DNA from: Nocardiopsis flavescens
Lineage (GTDB): Bacteria > Actinomycetota > Actinomycetes > Streptosporangiales > Streptosporangiaceae
Direction: 5' to 3'
Assembly (NCBI RefSeq): GCF_900141985.1
Contig: NZ_FQZK01000011.1
Coordinates: 124,001-188,000 of the forward strand
Length of the DNA: 64,000 bases
Below, piece by piece: positions 24,564 through 34,193 of the stretch (position 1 is the first letter of the stretch; each line of letters starts with the position of its first letter). A program made the position numbers and the translations under genes. The notes beneath the pieces were generated by a model. That model was given only the letters and a program-made list of their open reading frames with translations, was not told the origin of the DNA and made no database searches.

Positions 24564-26372
24564 GTGGACACGGCACGGCATGAGAAGGCCCGGGTCCCCT
24601 CACCGGCGGCGGCGACGCTCGCGGAGCCCGCGACCCTCCCCGTCGGCGACGGGGTGCTGCACCTGGGCATGAGCGGCGCCCTGGCGGTGGTCGGCCCGTG
24701 GACCGGCGACGGCGCCGGGTGCTCCCGCTGCGCGGGGCTGTGGCGCCGCGACCTGGAGGGCGACTCCTGCCCCGACGCCGGGGAGCCCGGCCTCCTCCCC
24801 CTGTGGGAGGACGCCTGGACCGCCCTGGTCCGGGCCGCGGCGGCGGACCCCGGCGCCCTGCGGCTGGCGCTGTGGGCGCTGGACTGCCGTACCGGCGAGG
24901 TCACCCGGCACACCTTCGTCCCCCACCCGCGGTGCGCCCGCTGCTTCCCCGGCGGGGAGGGCCTGGGCGTGTCCGAGTCCCTCGCGGAGCTGGACCTGGA
25001 CGCGCCGCGCCCGGTCGCCGGGGACGCGCTGCGGGTGCGACGGATGGACCGCGCCGCCCTGCGCGACCGGCTGCTGGACTTCCGGTTCGGCCCCGCCGCC
25101 CACCTGTACCGGGACGAGGAGTCCCCGCTGTCCCTGGTCACCTGCGAGACCGTCGCCCCCGGCCACACCCGGCGCGAGGGCGGCTACGGCCGGTCCGCCC
25201 GGTTCGCCGACAGCGAGGTCCCCGCGCTGCTGGAGGGCGTGGAGCGCGTGACGGGCGGCCACCGCCACAGCGGCGCGCCCCGCGTGTGGGGCTCCTACGC
25301 CGCGCTGGCCGACGACGCCGTCGACCCCGCGCGCCTGGGGCTGCACGAACCCGAATGGCACGGCCATCCCGCGTTCGACCTGGTCCCCTACACGCCGCAG
25401 ACCCCCACCCACTGGGTGTGGGGCTGGTCCACCCTGGAGCGCCGGCCCGTGCTGGTGCCCGAGCACGTGGCGTTCTGGCACGCGGGCACCGGCGACACCC
25501 GCTTCCTGTACGAGTCCTCCAACGGCTGCGCGGTCGGCGGCGACCTCGCCGAGGCCGTCCTGTACGGGCTGTTCGAGGTGATCGAGCGCGACGCGTTCCT
25601 GCTCGCCTGGTACTCGCGGACGCGGCTGCGCGAGATCGGGGCCGCGGACCTGCCCGAGCTGGTGCACCTGGTGGACCTGCTCACCGAGCGCGGGCTGCGG
25701 CTGCGGCTGCTGGACGCCACCTCCGACCTGGGGGTGCCCACCGCCCTGGCGACGGTGACCGCGCCCGAGGAGGCCGTGCGCGCCGGGCTGGCCCCCGCGA
25801 TGAGCCTGGCCACCGGGACCCACCCCGACCCGCTCCGCGCGCTGATGGCCGCGGTGGAGGAGACCGCCACCAACGCGCTCATGTACCCCAAGTGGGTGCG
25901 CATGCGGGAGTCGGTGGGCGTGGAGCGCTGCCGTCCCATGCTCGACGACTTCACCCTGGTCAGGAACCTGGAGGACCACACCGGCATGCACGGGCTCTGG
26001 GAGTCCCGCCCGCACTGGGAGTTCCTGGAGCACCCCTCCGGGACGGTGTCGGCTCGGGAGTTCGCGGCCCGGGGGCCGTCGTCGTTCGCCGGGGCCGACC
26101 TGGGCGCGGTGCTGCGCGGGCGCCTGGCGGCGCTGCACGCCCTGGGCCTGGACGCGGTGGTCGTCGACCAGAGCAGCGCACCGTACGCGCAGGCCGCCGG
26201 GGTGCGGTCGGTGAAGGTGATCGTGCCCGGGGCGCTGCCGATGACGTTCGGCCACACCCACCGCAGGACGCGCGGCCTGGAACGGCTGGAGCGCGCGTCC
26301 GACCTGTTCGAGGGAGGTGTCCCGTGGAAGCGACCCGGCGAGGTGTGCCCGGTGCCGCACCCGTTCCCGTGA
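24564..26372 (+). CDS. YcaO cyclodehydratase (LazE/TbtG-like)
   Basis: This 602-aa protein starts at GTG 24564 with GAAGGGGG upstream. It forms azolines from Cys, and some Ser or Thr, of the core by ATP-dependent backbone activation. [20 protein letters not shown] followed by EVIERDAF is the ATP/Mg-binding core, with further YcaO motifs ([14 protein letters not shown]) downstream. The N-terminal 170 residues carry CSRCAGLW and CARCF, Cys pairs that suggest a bound zinc. The C-terminus ends in PVPHPFP, the Pro-rich tail common to azole-forming YcaOs and needed for activity. It overlaps the start of the next gene by 49 bases. Confidence 0.94.
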   Translation: MDTARHEKARVPSPAAATLAEPATLPVGDGVLHLGMSGALAVVGPWTGDGAGCSRCAGLWRRDLEGDSCPDAGEPGLLPLWEDAWTALVRAAAADPGALRLALWALDCRTGEVTRHTFVPHPRCARCFPGGEGLGVSESLAELDLDAPRPVAGDALRVRRMDRAALRDRLLDFRFGPAAHLYRDEESPLSLVTCETVAPGHTRREGGYGRSARFADSEVPALLEGVERVTGGHRHSGAPRVWGSYAALADDAVDPARLGLHEPEWHGHPAFDLVPYTPQTPTHWVWGWSTLERRPVLVPEHVAFWHAGTGDTRFLYESSNGCAVGGDLAEAVLYGLFEVIERDAFLLAWYSRTRLREIGAADLPELVHLVDLLTERGLRLRLLDATSDLGVPTALATVTAPEEAVRAGLAPAMSLATGTHPDPLRALMAAVEETATNALMYPKWVRMRESVGVERCRPMLDDFTLVRNLEDHTGMHGLWESRPHWEFLEHPSGTVSAREFAARGPSSFAGADLGAVLRGRLAALHALGLDAVVVDQSSAPYAQAAGVRSVKVIVPGALPMTFGHTHRRTRGLERLERASDLFEGGVPWKRPGEVCPVPHPFP

Positions 26373-27742
26373 CGTCCGAGGCGGCGGCGCGGGCGCTCGC
26401 GGCGTTCCACGCGCAGTCGCACGGCAAGGACGTCGCGCCGGTCGAGACCCTGTTCCACGCCCCGGGGCTGGGCGACCCCGCGCTGCGGGCTGCCCGGGGC
26501 TCCGGGGCCCCGCTCACCCCGGCCGCGCGGGACGCGCTGGCCGCGCTGCGCCGCGCGGACGCGGCGGGCCCCGCCGCCGCGGGCCCCTGGCCCGCGGGGG
26601 CGCGGCTGGCGGCGGCCTGCGCGGAGGCGGTGCGGGTGCGCCGCGTCTCCCCGGCCGACCGCTACCCCGTGCACCGCTCCTACCCGTCGCCGCGCGGGCT
26701 GTTCGGCGCCGACCTCTTCCTGCTGCCCGCCGAGGGCGGGCGGTGGTGCCTGAGGATGGACCCGCGCACCTGCGCCCTGCACCCCTGGGGCGGCTCGCCC
26801 GTGCCCGGCGACCTGGACGCGGCGCTGGGCGGGGCCCGGATCGCGGTGGCGGTGGACCACCGGCGCTACCCGCCCGGATACGGGAGGCTGCGCCCGTCGC
26901 TGGCCCTGCTGGAGGGCGGCCACCTGGCCGCCGCGCTGGGGCTGGCGCTGCTCCGCGCCGGGCTGGCCCCGCGCACCGCGTTCGCACCCGAGGGGGTCCC
27001 GGTGCCGGAGGGGTTCGCGCCCTGCGCCGTGCTCACCGCCTCCCCCGCGGCCGACGGGGCCGACGGGGCCGACGGGGCGGCGCCCGCCCCCGTCCCGGGT
27101 GCCGCGGGCGCGGTGGAGATCGGTCCCGGGGCCCTGGCGCGGACGGCCGCGGCGGCGTCCCGCCCCGCCGCCGGGACCGCGCTGCGGGACTGGCTGGACG
27201 CGCGCACCAGCGGCGTGTCCACCGCCAACCTGGTGACCAGCGCGTACGTGTCCCCCGAGGACGGCGACGCCGTCACCTCCGCCCTGGCCGAGGCACTGGC
27301 GGCAGCGGTCCCGGCCGTGCCCGCCGACACCCTGCGGCTGGACCGGATCGTGCTCGCCGGGGACAGGGTGGACGACCGGGTCGCCTCGCGGCTGCTCCCC
27401 GGCGGTGCCGCCGGGCCCGGCCGGCCGGTGCCGCGCACCGGGGACACCGGCGCGTCCTCCTCCCTGGGCTTCACCCTGTCCGCGGATTTCGGGCCGTGGG
27501 CGCGCGCCTTCGGCGGGCGCGCCCAGACCGCGCTGCACCCGCTGCTCGGCTGGATCGCCCAGTGGGGCTGCCTGGCCGCCGCGGGCGGCGGGCTGTGCGC
27601 CCGGCCCATGCGCAACTACTCGGAGCCGGAGTGGGCGGCGGTGCTCGGCCTGGAACCCGACGAAACCCCCGCCTACCAGCTGTGGGTGCGCGCCGAGCGC
27701 GGCGCCTACCTGGACCTGCCCGTGGACGGCGTCCAGCCCTGA
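26324..27742 (+). CDS. Nitroreductase-fold azoline dehydrogenase homologue (TbtE-like)
   Basis: This 472-aa protein shows two nitroreductase-like halves. The first has [19 protein letters not shown], typical of SagB/McbC FMN-dependent azoline oxidases, then [18 protein letters not shown]. The second ends [23 protein letters not shown] 26324 is chosen because GGGAGG lies 6 bases upstream inside ycaO; GTG 26369, in a GTGA overlap with the ycaO stop, is the alternative. Its job would be oxidation of thiazolines to thiazoles. The fusion gene that follows carries another dehydrogenase domain, so the cluster has two, while the lactazole cluster has one. Whether this copy keeps FMN binding is not clear. 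Confidence 0.7.
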   Translation: MEATRRGVPGAAPVPVTSEAAARALAAFHAQSHGKDVAPVETLFHAPGLGDPALRAARGSGAPLTPAARDALAALRRADAAGPAAAGPWPAGARLAAACAEAVRVRRVSPADRYPVHRSYPSPRGLFGADLFLLPAEGGRWCLRMDPRTCALHPWGGSPVPGDLDAALGGARIAVAVDHRRYPPGYGRLRPSLALLEGGHLAAALGLALLRAGLAPRTAFAPEGVPVPEGFAPCAVLTASPAADGADGADGAAPAPVPGAAGAVEIGPGALARTAAAASRPAAGTALRDWLDARTSGVSTANLVTSAYVSPEDGDAVTSALAEALAAAVPAVPADTLRLDRIVLAGDRVDDRVASRLLPGGAAGPGRPVPRTGDTGASSSLGFTLSADFGPWARAFGGRAQTALHPLLGWIAQWGCLAAAGGGLCARPMRNYSEPEWAAVLGLEPDETPAYQLWVRAERGAYLDLPVDGVQP

Positions 27743-27787
27743 CCCCGTCCTCCCCTCCCCGCCCGAGCGAGCCCGAAGGATCCCCCC

Positions 27788-29488
27788 GTGAGCCGCACCT
27801 GGTCCGCCGTGTACGTCCACCTCCACCGCAGCCGCGAGGACATCGACGCGTTCCTGCTCGACCGCCTGGCCCCGGCGGCCGAGGCCGTGGTCGCACAGGG
27901 GGGTGCCCGGGCCTGGTTCTTCCTCCGGTACTGGGCGGGCGGCCCCCACCTGCGGGTGCGGTTCCTGGAGGCCGACGCCGACGCGGTGCGGGGGTTCGCC
28001 GACCGGATGCGCGCGGCGGCCCGGGACACCTCCGGCGCCGCCCTGGACCTGGCCCCGGACACCTACTACCGGGGGCTGCCGCAGGCGGACCCCGCGCACT
28101 GGCACGCCGACGGCGAGGTCGCCGACGCGGTGTACAAACCGGAGACCGAGCGGTACGGCGGGCCGGGCGCGCTGGAGGTGTGCGAGGACTTCTTCTGTGC
28201 GAGCACCGCCATCGCCCTGGCGGTGCTGCGGTCCGCGCCCCGGCCCGGGCAGCGCCAGGCCGTGGCCGCCGACCTCGTGTCCCTGGCGTTCGGGGTCCTG
28301 GGGCTGGGCGACGTGGAGGCGGTGCGCCAGGCCCGGGGCTACCACGCCTCCTGGGACTTCTCGGCGGAGGTGGCCCGGGGCGGCGACGGCCCCCGGGTGG
28401 AGGCCGAGCGGCTCTTCCACGCGTCGCCCGCGCGGTGGCTCCAGCGGCGGTCCCTGCTGGAGAGGCTGGTGGCCCGGGAGGGGGAGAGCACCCACCACCT
28501 GTGGACGCGGGCGCTCGGCGGGGCGGTGGACCGGCTGCGGGAGCTGCACGGCGAGCGGCCTCTCGCCAACGACCTCACCCGGATCGTGTGGTCGCTGCTG
28601 CACATGCACCACAACCGGCTGGGGCTGGACATCGACGACGAGCGGCGGATCGCCTGGCTGGTGTCCCTGGCCTACCCCCGCCGGGAGGCACCGGAGGACT
28701 ACTTCGCGGACGGTGCGGCGGTGCCGGACCGCGTGTACGCGGAGGCCTCCAAGTACCGGACCGAGGGCATCGCCGCCGCCCAGCTCCCCCGCCCGGTCCC
28801 GGTGGAGGCCGACCCCTCCGAGGCGCTCGGGGCGCCGGTGGCGGAGCTGCCGCCGCCGCTGCCGCTCACCGCGCCGCTGGGCGAGGTGCTGGCCCGGCGG
28901 TCCAGCGCGCACGGGGCCTACGGGCCGGGTCCCTCGCTGGCGGAGCTGTCGTCGCTGCTGGGGCACGCGGCGGGGATCAGCGCGGAGCGCGCCGGGGAAG
29001 AGGGCCGGCACCGGCCGCCGCGCAACCACCCCAGCCCGGGAGGGGCGTACGCGACCGAGGTGTGGGCGGTGGTGCGGGACGTGGCGGGCCTGGAGCCGGG
29101 CACCTACCGGTACCGGCCGCGGGGGCACGCCCTGGTGCGGGCGGACGGGCCGGTACCGGTGGAGCGGCTGACGGCGCTGTCACCGTTCCTGCGCCCGTCG
29201 GCGGACGGGATGCCCGGCGCGGTGACGGCGAGCGCGGGGGTGATCGTGTTCCTCGTGGGGAACGCGGGCAGGCTGCGGGCCGGGTACGGGCAGCGGGCCC
29301 TGCGGCTGCTGCTCCAGGAGGCGGGGCACATCGCGCAGAACGTGACCCTGTGCGCGACCGCCCTGGGACTGCGCAGCCTGGTGGTCTCGGGGTTCGCGGA
29401 CGACGCGGCGCACGCGCTGCTGCACCTGGACGGGATCGACCGGATCGTGCTCACGCTGGTGCCGGTGGGGGGCGGGGGCGCCGCCTGA
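27788..29488 (+). CDS. Fusion of glutamate-eliminase and SagB-type azoline dehydrogenase (LazF-like)
   Basis: This is a 566-aa bifunctional protein starting at GTG 27788. Residues 1 to about 320 are a SpaB_C/LanB C-terminal elimination domain ([11 protein letters not shown], then [17 protein letters not shown], and a late NRLGLD segment). It removes glutamate from glutamylated Ser/Thr to give dehydroalanine. Residues about 345-566 are a SagB-type FMN dehydrogenase ([18 protein letters not shown], the conserved [19 protein letters not shown], then a Val/Leu-rich end). The same fusion order defines LazF of lactazole. A perfect hairpin terminator lies 10 bases downstream, so this is the last gene of the cluster. 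Confidence 0.92.
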   Translation: MSRTWSAVYVHLHRSREDIDAFLLDRLAPAAEAVVAQGGARAWFFLRYWAGGPHLRVRFLEADADAVRGFADRMRAAARDTSGAALDLAPDTYYRGLPQADPAHWHADGEVADAVYKPETERYGGPGALEVCEDFFCASTAIALAVLRSAPRPGQRQAVAADLVSLAFGVLGLGDVEAVRQARGYHASWDFSAEVARGGDGPRVEAERLFHASPARWLQRRSLLERLVAREGESTHHLWTRALGGAVDRLRELHGERPLANDLTRIVWSLLHMHHNRLGLDIDDERRIAWLVSLAYPRREAPEDYFADGAAVPDRVYAEASKYRTEGIAAAQLPRPVPVEADPSEALGAPVAELPPPLPLTAPLGEVLARRSSAHGAYGPGPSLAELSSLLGHAAGISAERAGEEGRHRPPRNHPSPGGAYATEVWAVVRDVAGLEPGTYRYRPRGHALVRADGPVPVERLTALSPFLRPSADGMPGAVTASAGVIVFLVGNAGRLRAGYGQRALRLLLQEAGHIAQNVTLCATALGLRSLVVSGFADDAAHALLHLDGIDRIVLTLVPVGGGGAA

Positions 29489-29497
29489 CGGCGCGCC

Positions 29498-29524
29498 GGG
29501 CGGGGCGGGGTGCCCGCCCCGCCC
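29498..29524 (+). terminator. Perfect 12-bp hairpin closing the thiopeptide cluster
   Basis: GGGCGGGGCGGG (29498-29509) pairs with 29513-29524 across a GTG loop, 9 bases after the fusion-gene stop. It defines the 3' boundary of the cluster and separates it from the acyl-CoA dehydrogenase gene. Confidence 0.8.
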
Positions 29525-29592
29525 ACCAGGGGCTTCGCCACGCCGCCCTGTCTCGCGCGACACAGGTTCCTGCCCCCTACTGGCGCCGAGTC

Positions 29593-29630
29593 CTACTCGG
29601 TAGTAACATTGACTTATTACTAGTCGGTAG
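29593..29630 (+). promoter_or_regulatory. TetR-operator-like repeats in the acyl-CoA dehydrogenase promoter
   Basis: CTACTCGGTAGTAA (29593-29606) and TTACTAGTCGGTAG (29617-29630) form an imperfect inverted repeat matching at 10 of 14 positions. Each half also contains its own TAC...GTA dyad. TTGACT (29609-29614) sits between them as a candidate -35. TetR-family repressors of fatty-acid oxidation bind sites of this style. Confidence 0.5.
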
Positions 29631-29676
29631 ATCCGCGTGTACAGACACCGCGGCCAGGGACACAGCGGAGCTGTCC

Positions 29677-31494
29677 ATGACGCATTACAAGAGCAACCTG
29701 CGCGACATCCAGTTCAACCTCTTCGAGCTGTTCGACCGCCAGGACATCCTCGGCAAGGGCCCGTTCGAGGAGCTGGACGAGGAGACCGCGCGGACGATCC
29801 TGGAGGAGGTCGACCGCCTCGCGACCGGCGTCATCGCCGAGTCGTTCGAGGACGCGGACCGCAACCCCCCGGTCTTCGACCCCAAGACCAACACCGTCCG
29901 GATGCCCGAGAGCCTGAAGAAGTCCTACCAGGCCTACATGGACGCCGGCTGGTACAACCTCGACCTCCCGCAGGAGCTCGACGGCCTCGGCGCCCCCCGC
30001 TCCCTCGTATGGGCGGCGGCCGAGCTGGTCCTGGGCGCCAACCCCTCCGTCCACATGTACTCCGCCGGACCGGGCTTCGCGAGCATCCTCCACGCCGAGG
30101 GCAACGAGAAGCAGAAGGAGTTCGCCAGGCTCGCCATCGAGCGCGGCTGGGGCGCCACCATGGTGCTGACCGAGCCCGACGCGGGCTCCGACGTCGGCGC
30201 CGGGCGCACCAAAGCCGTCGACCAGGGCGACGGCACCTGGCACATCGAGGGCGTGAAGCGCTTCATCACCTCGGCCGAGCACGACATGAGCGAGAACATC
30301 TTCCACCTGGTGCTGGCGCGCCCCGAGGGCGCCGGACCGGGCACCAAGGGCCTCTCGCTCTACCTGGTCCCCAAGTTCCTGGTGAACGAGGACGGCTCCC
30401 TCGGCGAGCGCAACGGCGCCTACGTGACCAACGTCGAGCACAAGATGGGCCTCAAGGCCTCCACCACCTGCGAGCTGACCTTCGGCGACAAGCACCCCGC
30501 CGTCGGCTACCTCGTCGGCGACAAGCACGACGGCATCCGCCAGATGTTCCTCGTCATCGAGTACGCCCGCATGATGGTCGGCACGAAGGCGATCGCCACC
30601 CTGTCCACCGGCTACCTCAACGCCCTGGAGTACGCCAAGGAGCGCGTGCAGGGCAACGACCTGGCCGGCGCCAAGGACTCCCCGAAGGTCACCATCACCC
30701 ACCACCCGGACGTGCGTCGCAGCCTCATGACGCAGAAGTCCTACGCGGAGGCCCTGCGCGCCCTGGTCACCCTGACCGCCACGCAGCAGGACGCGATCCA
30801 GATCGCCAAGGCCGCCGGCGAGGACCACTCCGCGCTGGAGGCCGTGAACGACCTCCTGCTCCCGATCGTCAAGGGCGTCGGCTCCGAGCGCTCCTACGCG
30901 CTGCTGGCCGAGTCGCTCCAGACCCTGGGCGGCTCCGGCTTCCTCCAGGAGTACCCGATCGAGCAGTACATCCGGGACGCCAAGATCGACACCCTCTACG
31001 AGGGCACCACCGCCATCCAGGCCCAGGACTTCTTCTTCCGCAAGATCCTGAAGAACGGCGGCCAGGCGCTGGGCACCCTCGTGGGCGAGATCAAGGCCTT
31101 CGCCGACAGCGAGGCCGGCAACGGGCAGCTCAAGGAGGAGCGCCGGCTGCTCCTGGAGGCGACCGCGGACGTCGAGAAGATCGTCGAGGTCATGGTCGGC
31201 CACGCGATGGCCTCCGCCGAGGACAAGGCCGAGCTGTACAAGGTGGGCCTCAACTCGGTCCGCCTGCTCATGGCCTTCGGCGACGTGGTCCTGGGGTGGC
31301 TGCTGCTGCGCCAGGCCGAGGTGGCGCTCCGCAGGATCGACGGCGCCCAGGGCGACGACAAGGACTTCTACACCGGCAAGATCGCCGCCGCGCGCTTCTT
31401 CGCCGACCAGTTCCTGCCGCGCGTCGGCGCCGAGCGCCGCATCGCGGAGAACGTCACCAACGACCTCATGGAGGTCCCCGAGTCCGCCTTCTAG
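29677..31494 (+). CDS. Acyl-CoA dehydrogenase, long FadE5-like type
   Basis: This 605-aa flavoprotein starts at ATG 29677; the frame open further upstream runs through the thiopeptide genes and is not real. It performs the first oxidation of beta-oxidation. [19 protein letters not shown] is the FAD/substrate loop, and RFITSAEHD and [15 protein letters not shown] are the core strands. The catalytic Glu lies in [12 protein letters not shown]. The N-terminal and C-terminal extensions over the usual 380 aa match the FadE5 group, which takes long and very long chains. It is a single gene flanked by its own operator-like repeats and a bidirectional terminator, and is probably unrelated to the thiopeptide cluster. 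Confidence 0.95.
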   Translation: MTHYKSNLRDIQFNLFELFDRQDILGKGPFEELDEETARTILEEVDRLATGVIAESFEDADRNPPVFDPKTNTVRMPESLKKSYQAYMDAGWYNLDLPQELDGLGAPRSLVWAAAELVLGANPSVHMYSAGPGFASILHAEGNEKQKEFARLAIERGWGATMVLTEPDAGSDVGAGRTKAVDQGDGTWHIEGVKRFITSAEHDMSENIFHLVLARPEGAGPGTKGLSLYLVPKFLVNEDGSLGERNGAYVTNVEHKMGLKASTTCELTFGDKHPAVGYLVGDKHDGIRQMFLVIEYARMMVGTKAIATLSTGYLNALEYAKERVQGNDLAGAKDSPKVTITHHPDVRRSLMTQKSYAEALRALVTLTATQQDAIQIAKAAGEDHSALEAVNDLLLPIVKGVGSERSYALLAESLQTLGGSGFLQEYPIEQYIRDAKIDTLYEGTTAIQAQDFFFRKILKNGGQALGTLVGEIKAFADSEAGNGQLKEERRLLLEATADVEKIVEVMVGHAMASAEDKAELYKVGLNSVRLLMAFGDVVLGWLLLRQAEVALRRIDGAQGDDKDFYTGKIAAARFFADQFLPRVGAERRIAENVTNDLMEVPESAF

Positions 31495-31511
31495 GCCCGG
31501 GAGCGAACCGC

Positions 31512-31545
31512 GAGGGGGCGGGGCCGTGTGCGGCCCCGCCCCCTC
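31512..31545. terminator. 15-bp perfect bidirectional terminator
   Basis: Arms 31512-31526 and 31531-31545 pair perfectly around a TGTG loop. It sits between the convergent acyl-CoA dehydrogenase and VOC genes and can serve both. Confidence 0.82.
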
Positions 31546-31609
31546 CGCCGTGTCCGGCCCGGGGCCGGGCGGTGCCGGCCGGCGGCACGGACCCGGCCCC
31601 GGAACCGTC

Positions 31610-31969
31610 CTAGGACTCGGACCAGACGCCCAGCTCGTTGCCCGCCGGGTCGGTGAAGTGGAACCTGCGGCCGCCGGGGAAGGCGTAGGGGCCCTGGGTC
31701 ACACGGCCGCCCGCGCTCTCGACCGCCACCGCCGCGGCGTCGAGGTCGTCGGAGAACAGCAGGACCAGCGCGCCGCCGCCCCGGTGCTCCGGCCCCTGCG
31801 GGTTGAGCCCGCCGACCTCGTGGTCGCCGGTGCCCCGGATGCCCGCGTAGCCGGGCCCGTAGTCGTTGAACTCCCAGCCGAACACGTCGCCGTAGAAGCG
31901 CTTGGACGCCTCCAGGTCGGGGGCGGAGATCTCGATGTAGTCGATGCGGTTGTGCCGTGGTGACGTCAT
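31610..31969 (-). CDS. VOC/glyoxalase-like metalloprotein
   Basis: This 119-aa protein spans one bleomycin-resistance/glyoxalase module pair: IDYIEISAPDLEASKRFYGD at the start, VFGWEFNDYGPGYAG, and FHFTDPAGNELGVW at the end. His8-like and Glu side chains of the paired beta-alpha-beta-beta-beta units would hold a metal ion. The start is ATG 31969 with a G-rich ribosome site (GGATGGGGGG). Such small VOC proteins are very diverse, so function is open. It is monocistronic, with the next minus-strand gene ending 143 bases upstream. Confidence 0.85.
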   Translation of the reverse strand: MTSPRHNRIDYIEISAPDLEASKRFYGDVFGWEFNDYGPGYAGIRGTGDHEVGGLNPQGPEHRGGGALVLLFSDDLDAAAVAVESAGGRVTQGPYAFPGGRRFHFTDPAGNELGVWSES

Positions 31970-32112
31970 CCCCCCATCCTGCGTCCGACGACCGACGTTC
32001 GCATCCCCCGCGCCGGACCGCCGCGCCGTCGGCCCGGAACACCGGGCGCGCCCCGGTCCCGGGGAGAGCGAGCGTCCCATCCGTGGGTGACGGTCCGGGG
32101 CCCCGGCCGTGG

Positions 32113-32877
32113 TCAGGGGCTCCAGACGTAGGGGGTCGTGGTGGTGACGGCGGTGAAGCCCAGGCGGCGCAGGAGGGGGGCGCTGTCGGGGGAGGCGTCC
32201 ACCTGGAGGTGGCGGACGCCCAGGCCGACCGCCAGGCGGGCGCGCTCGGCGACCATCGCCCGGTACACGCCCCGGCCGCGCCACGCGGGGAGCGTGGAGC
32301 CGCCCCACAGGCCCGCGTAGCCCTGGGAGCGGCGGGCGACCAGCCAGGCGGCGGACACGACCTCTCCCGCGGCCTCGGCGACCAGTACGGCCGTCCCCTC
32401 GGGGTCGGCGGAGATACGCGCGGCCAGGTCGTCCGCCAGCCACCCCCAGTCCTGTCCCCACACCGCGGACTGGAAGGCGGCGATACGGGCCAGGTCGGCG
32501 CGGCCGGACACCCGGCGCAGCACCACCCCCTCCGGAGGGGCGGGCACGGCGGCGACCTCCGCCGCCGGGGCGAGCAGGACCGCCTCCTCGTCCTCGGCCT
32601 CGAACCCGGCGGCGCGCAGCCGCGCCGGCAGGTCGGCGGGCAGGTCGTGGCCGCAGGTCTTCCACTCCACCGCCTGCCCGAGCGCGGCGAAGCGGTCCCG
32701 CTGGCGGGCGATGAGCCGGTCCAGGACGGCGCCGCGGGCCCCGGTGTCGGCGAGCGCGGCCACGAACCCCCGGTGGCCGCCGACCAGCCGTACCAGCGGC
32801 CCGTCGCGCTCGGCGGTGACGCCCTCGGGCAGGGGGTCGGGCAGGCCGCGCACGTGCGCGTCGTAGAAGGCGAGCAT
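32113..32877 (-). CDS. GNAT-family acetyltransferase
   Basis: In this 254-aa protein the C-terminal 130 residues carry the GNAT fold. TAVLVAEAAGEVVSAAWLV forms the central strands, GGSTLPAWRGRGVYRAMVAE contains the acetyl-CoA-binding R-G-x-G turn, and VDASPDSAPLLRRLGF is the last motif. The N-terminal 110 residues look like a degenerate second GNAT domain, as in other tandem-GNAT proteins of actinomycetes. It starts at ATG 32877, 41 bases downstream of the MFS gene stop, so the two may be one transcript. The substrate is unknown. Confidence 0.85.
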   Translation of the reverse strand: MLAFYDAHVRGLPDPLPEGVTAERDGPLVRLVGGHRGFVAALADTGARGAVLDRLIARQRDRFAALGQAVEWKTCGHDLPADLPARLRAAGFEAEDEEAVLLAPAAEVAAVPAPPEGVVLRRVSGRADLARIAAFQSAVWGQDWGWLADDLAARISADPEGTAVLVAEAAGEVVSAAWLVARRSQGYAGLWGGSTLPAWRGRGVYRAMVAERARLAVGLGVRHLQVDASPDSAPLLRRLGFTAVTTTTPYVWSP

Positions 32878-32918
32878 CCGCCCATCATCCCCGGTCGCGG
32901 GCACCGCGCGGCACCCGG

Positions 32919-34193
32919 TCAGCGTCGGCGCAGGACGAGGAGGGCGAGCACCGCGCCCGACAGCAGCGTCATGGCGCAGATCGGCAGGAAGGCCAGCCGG
33001 AAGGCGTCCGGCCCCTCCGGCACGGCCTGGAGGATCGCCCCGGCCGCGACCGTGCACACCACGGCCGTCGTGAACCCGCTCATGTTGACGAGCCCGGAGG
33101 AGACCCCGGTGCGCGACGCGGGGATGTCGTCGCGCGCGTAGTCGAAGGAGAGGGTGGGGGCCATCGTCTGGCCGGCCGCGCACACGCCGAGGACGACCAG
33201 CCCCACCGCGGTCGGCACGCCGCCGGGCCAGGCGACCAGGAGCACCAGCCCCAGGCCGATGACGGTGGCCAGGGAGAGGGCGAACACCCCGCGCAGCCCC
33301 GGGTTGCGGCCGATGAGCGCGCCCACGACGGGGGCGACCCACAGCGCGCCGGCGGCCAGCACGGTGAGGGTGAGGGCGGCGGTGTCCCCGGCCAGCCCGA
33401 GGCCGGTGACGAGGAAGGGGTAGCCCCACAGCACCATCATCATCGTGAAGGGCGCCATGACGGCCGAGTGGTGCGCCATGCCGATGCGCGTCCCACGGGA
33501 CGCCAGCGCCTCCTTGAGCGCCGCCCAGAGGGAGAGGGGGTCGACGGCCGTGGAGTGCCCGGCGGCCCCCGCCGGGCGGTCGCGCACGACCAGCAGGACG
33601 AGCACGGAGACCAGCAGGGAGAGGCCCGTGGTGGCGAGGAACGCCGCGACCCAGCCCACCCCGTCCAGCGCCCAGGCCAGCGGCGCGGCGCTGGCCACCT
33701 GGCCGACGCCGCCGACCACGCCCGTCAGCCCGCTGATGAGGGCGTAGCGGGAGCGCGGGAACCACAGCGCGGCCAGGCGGATGACGTTGAGGAAGACGAG
33801 GGCGTCGCCCAGGCCGATCAGGAAGCGCCCGGCGACGGCGGCCCCGATGCCGGGGGCGAGCGCGAACAGCGCGGAGCCGCCCGCCATGGCGACCATGCCG
33901 ATGACGAGGGTGTAGCGGGGGCCGAGGCGGTCGGCGAGCAGGCCCGCGGGGACCTGGAGGAGCACGTAGATCAGCAGCTGGAGCATCGGCAGCAGCGAGA
34001 GCAGCGCCGGACCGACGTCGAAGCGCGCCTGGGCCTCCAGTGCGGCGACGCCCATGCCGTTGCGCTGGACCATCGCCATGAAGTAGCCGATGACGGCGAC
34101 GCCCCAGACCACCCAGGCCCGGGCGCCGCCCACGGGGTCCAGGGGGTCGGCGCCCCCTGTTGTCCTGTCACCGGATGTCTGAGTCTGGGTCAC
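32919..34193 (-). CDS. MFS transporter
   Basis: This 424-aa protein has about 12 hydrophobic segments. It starts at GTG 34193 (the frame is open to 34325 but the extension is Ala/Arg-rich and lacks a membrane helix). QVPAGLLADRLGPRYTLVIG between helices 2 and 3 is the signature major-facilitator loop with Asp and Arg. A long cytoplasmic loop near residue 215 (VVRDRPAGAAGHS) separates the halves. There is no close family name from motifs. It could export a metabolite or drug. It faces a 578-base upstream region shared with the divergent small protein gene. Confidence 0.9.
   Translation of the reverse strand: MTQTQTSGDRTTGGADPLDPVGGARAWVVWGVAVIGYFMAMVQRNGMGVAALEAQARFDVGPALLSLLPMLQLLIYVLLQVPAGLLADRLGPRYTLVIGMVAMAGGSALFALAPGIGAAVAGRFLIGLGDALVFLNVIRLAALWFPRSRYALISGLTGVVGGVGQVASAAPLAWALDGVGWVAAFLATTGLSLLVSVLVLLVVRDRPAGAAGHSTAVDPLSLWAALKEALASRGTRIGMAHHSAVMAPFTMMMVLWGYPFLVTGLGLAGDTAALTLTVLAAGALWVAPVVGALIGRNPGLRGVFALSLATVIGLGLVLLVAWPGGVPTAVGLVVLGVCAAGQTMAPTLSFDYARDDIPASRTGVSSGLVNMSGFTTAVVCTVAAGAILQAVPEGPDAFRLAFLPICAMTLLSGAVLALLVLRRR

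Noticed and set aside
16302..29488. Linear azole peptide (goadsporin-like) or lanthipeptide instead of a thiopeptide
   Set aside because: No LanC or LanM is present. The 381-aa pyridine-synthase-like gene and the Ser spacing in the core favour a macrocyclic thiopeptide.
26317..29676. Apparent 1725-aa frame joining the thiopeptide region to the acyl-CoA dehydrogenase
   Set aside because: The part before 29677 is an out-of-frame shadow of the dehydrogenase-homologue and fusion genes and crosses their terminator. The acyl-CoA dehydrogenase begins at ATG 29677 by homology.
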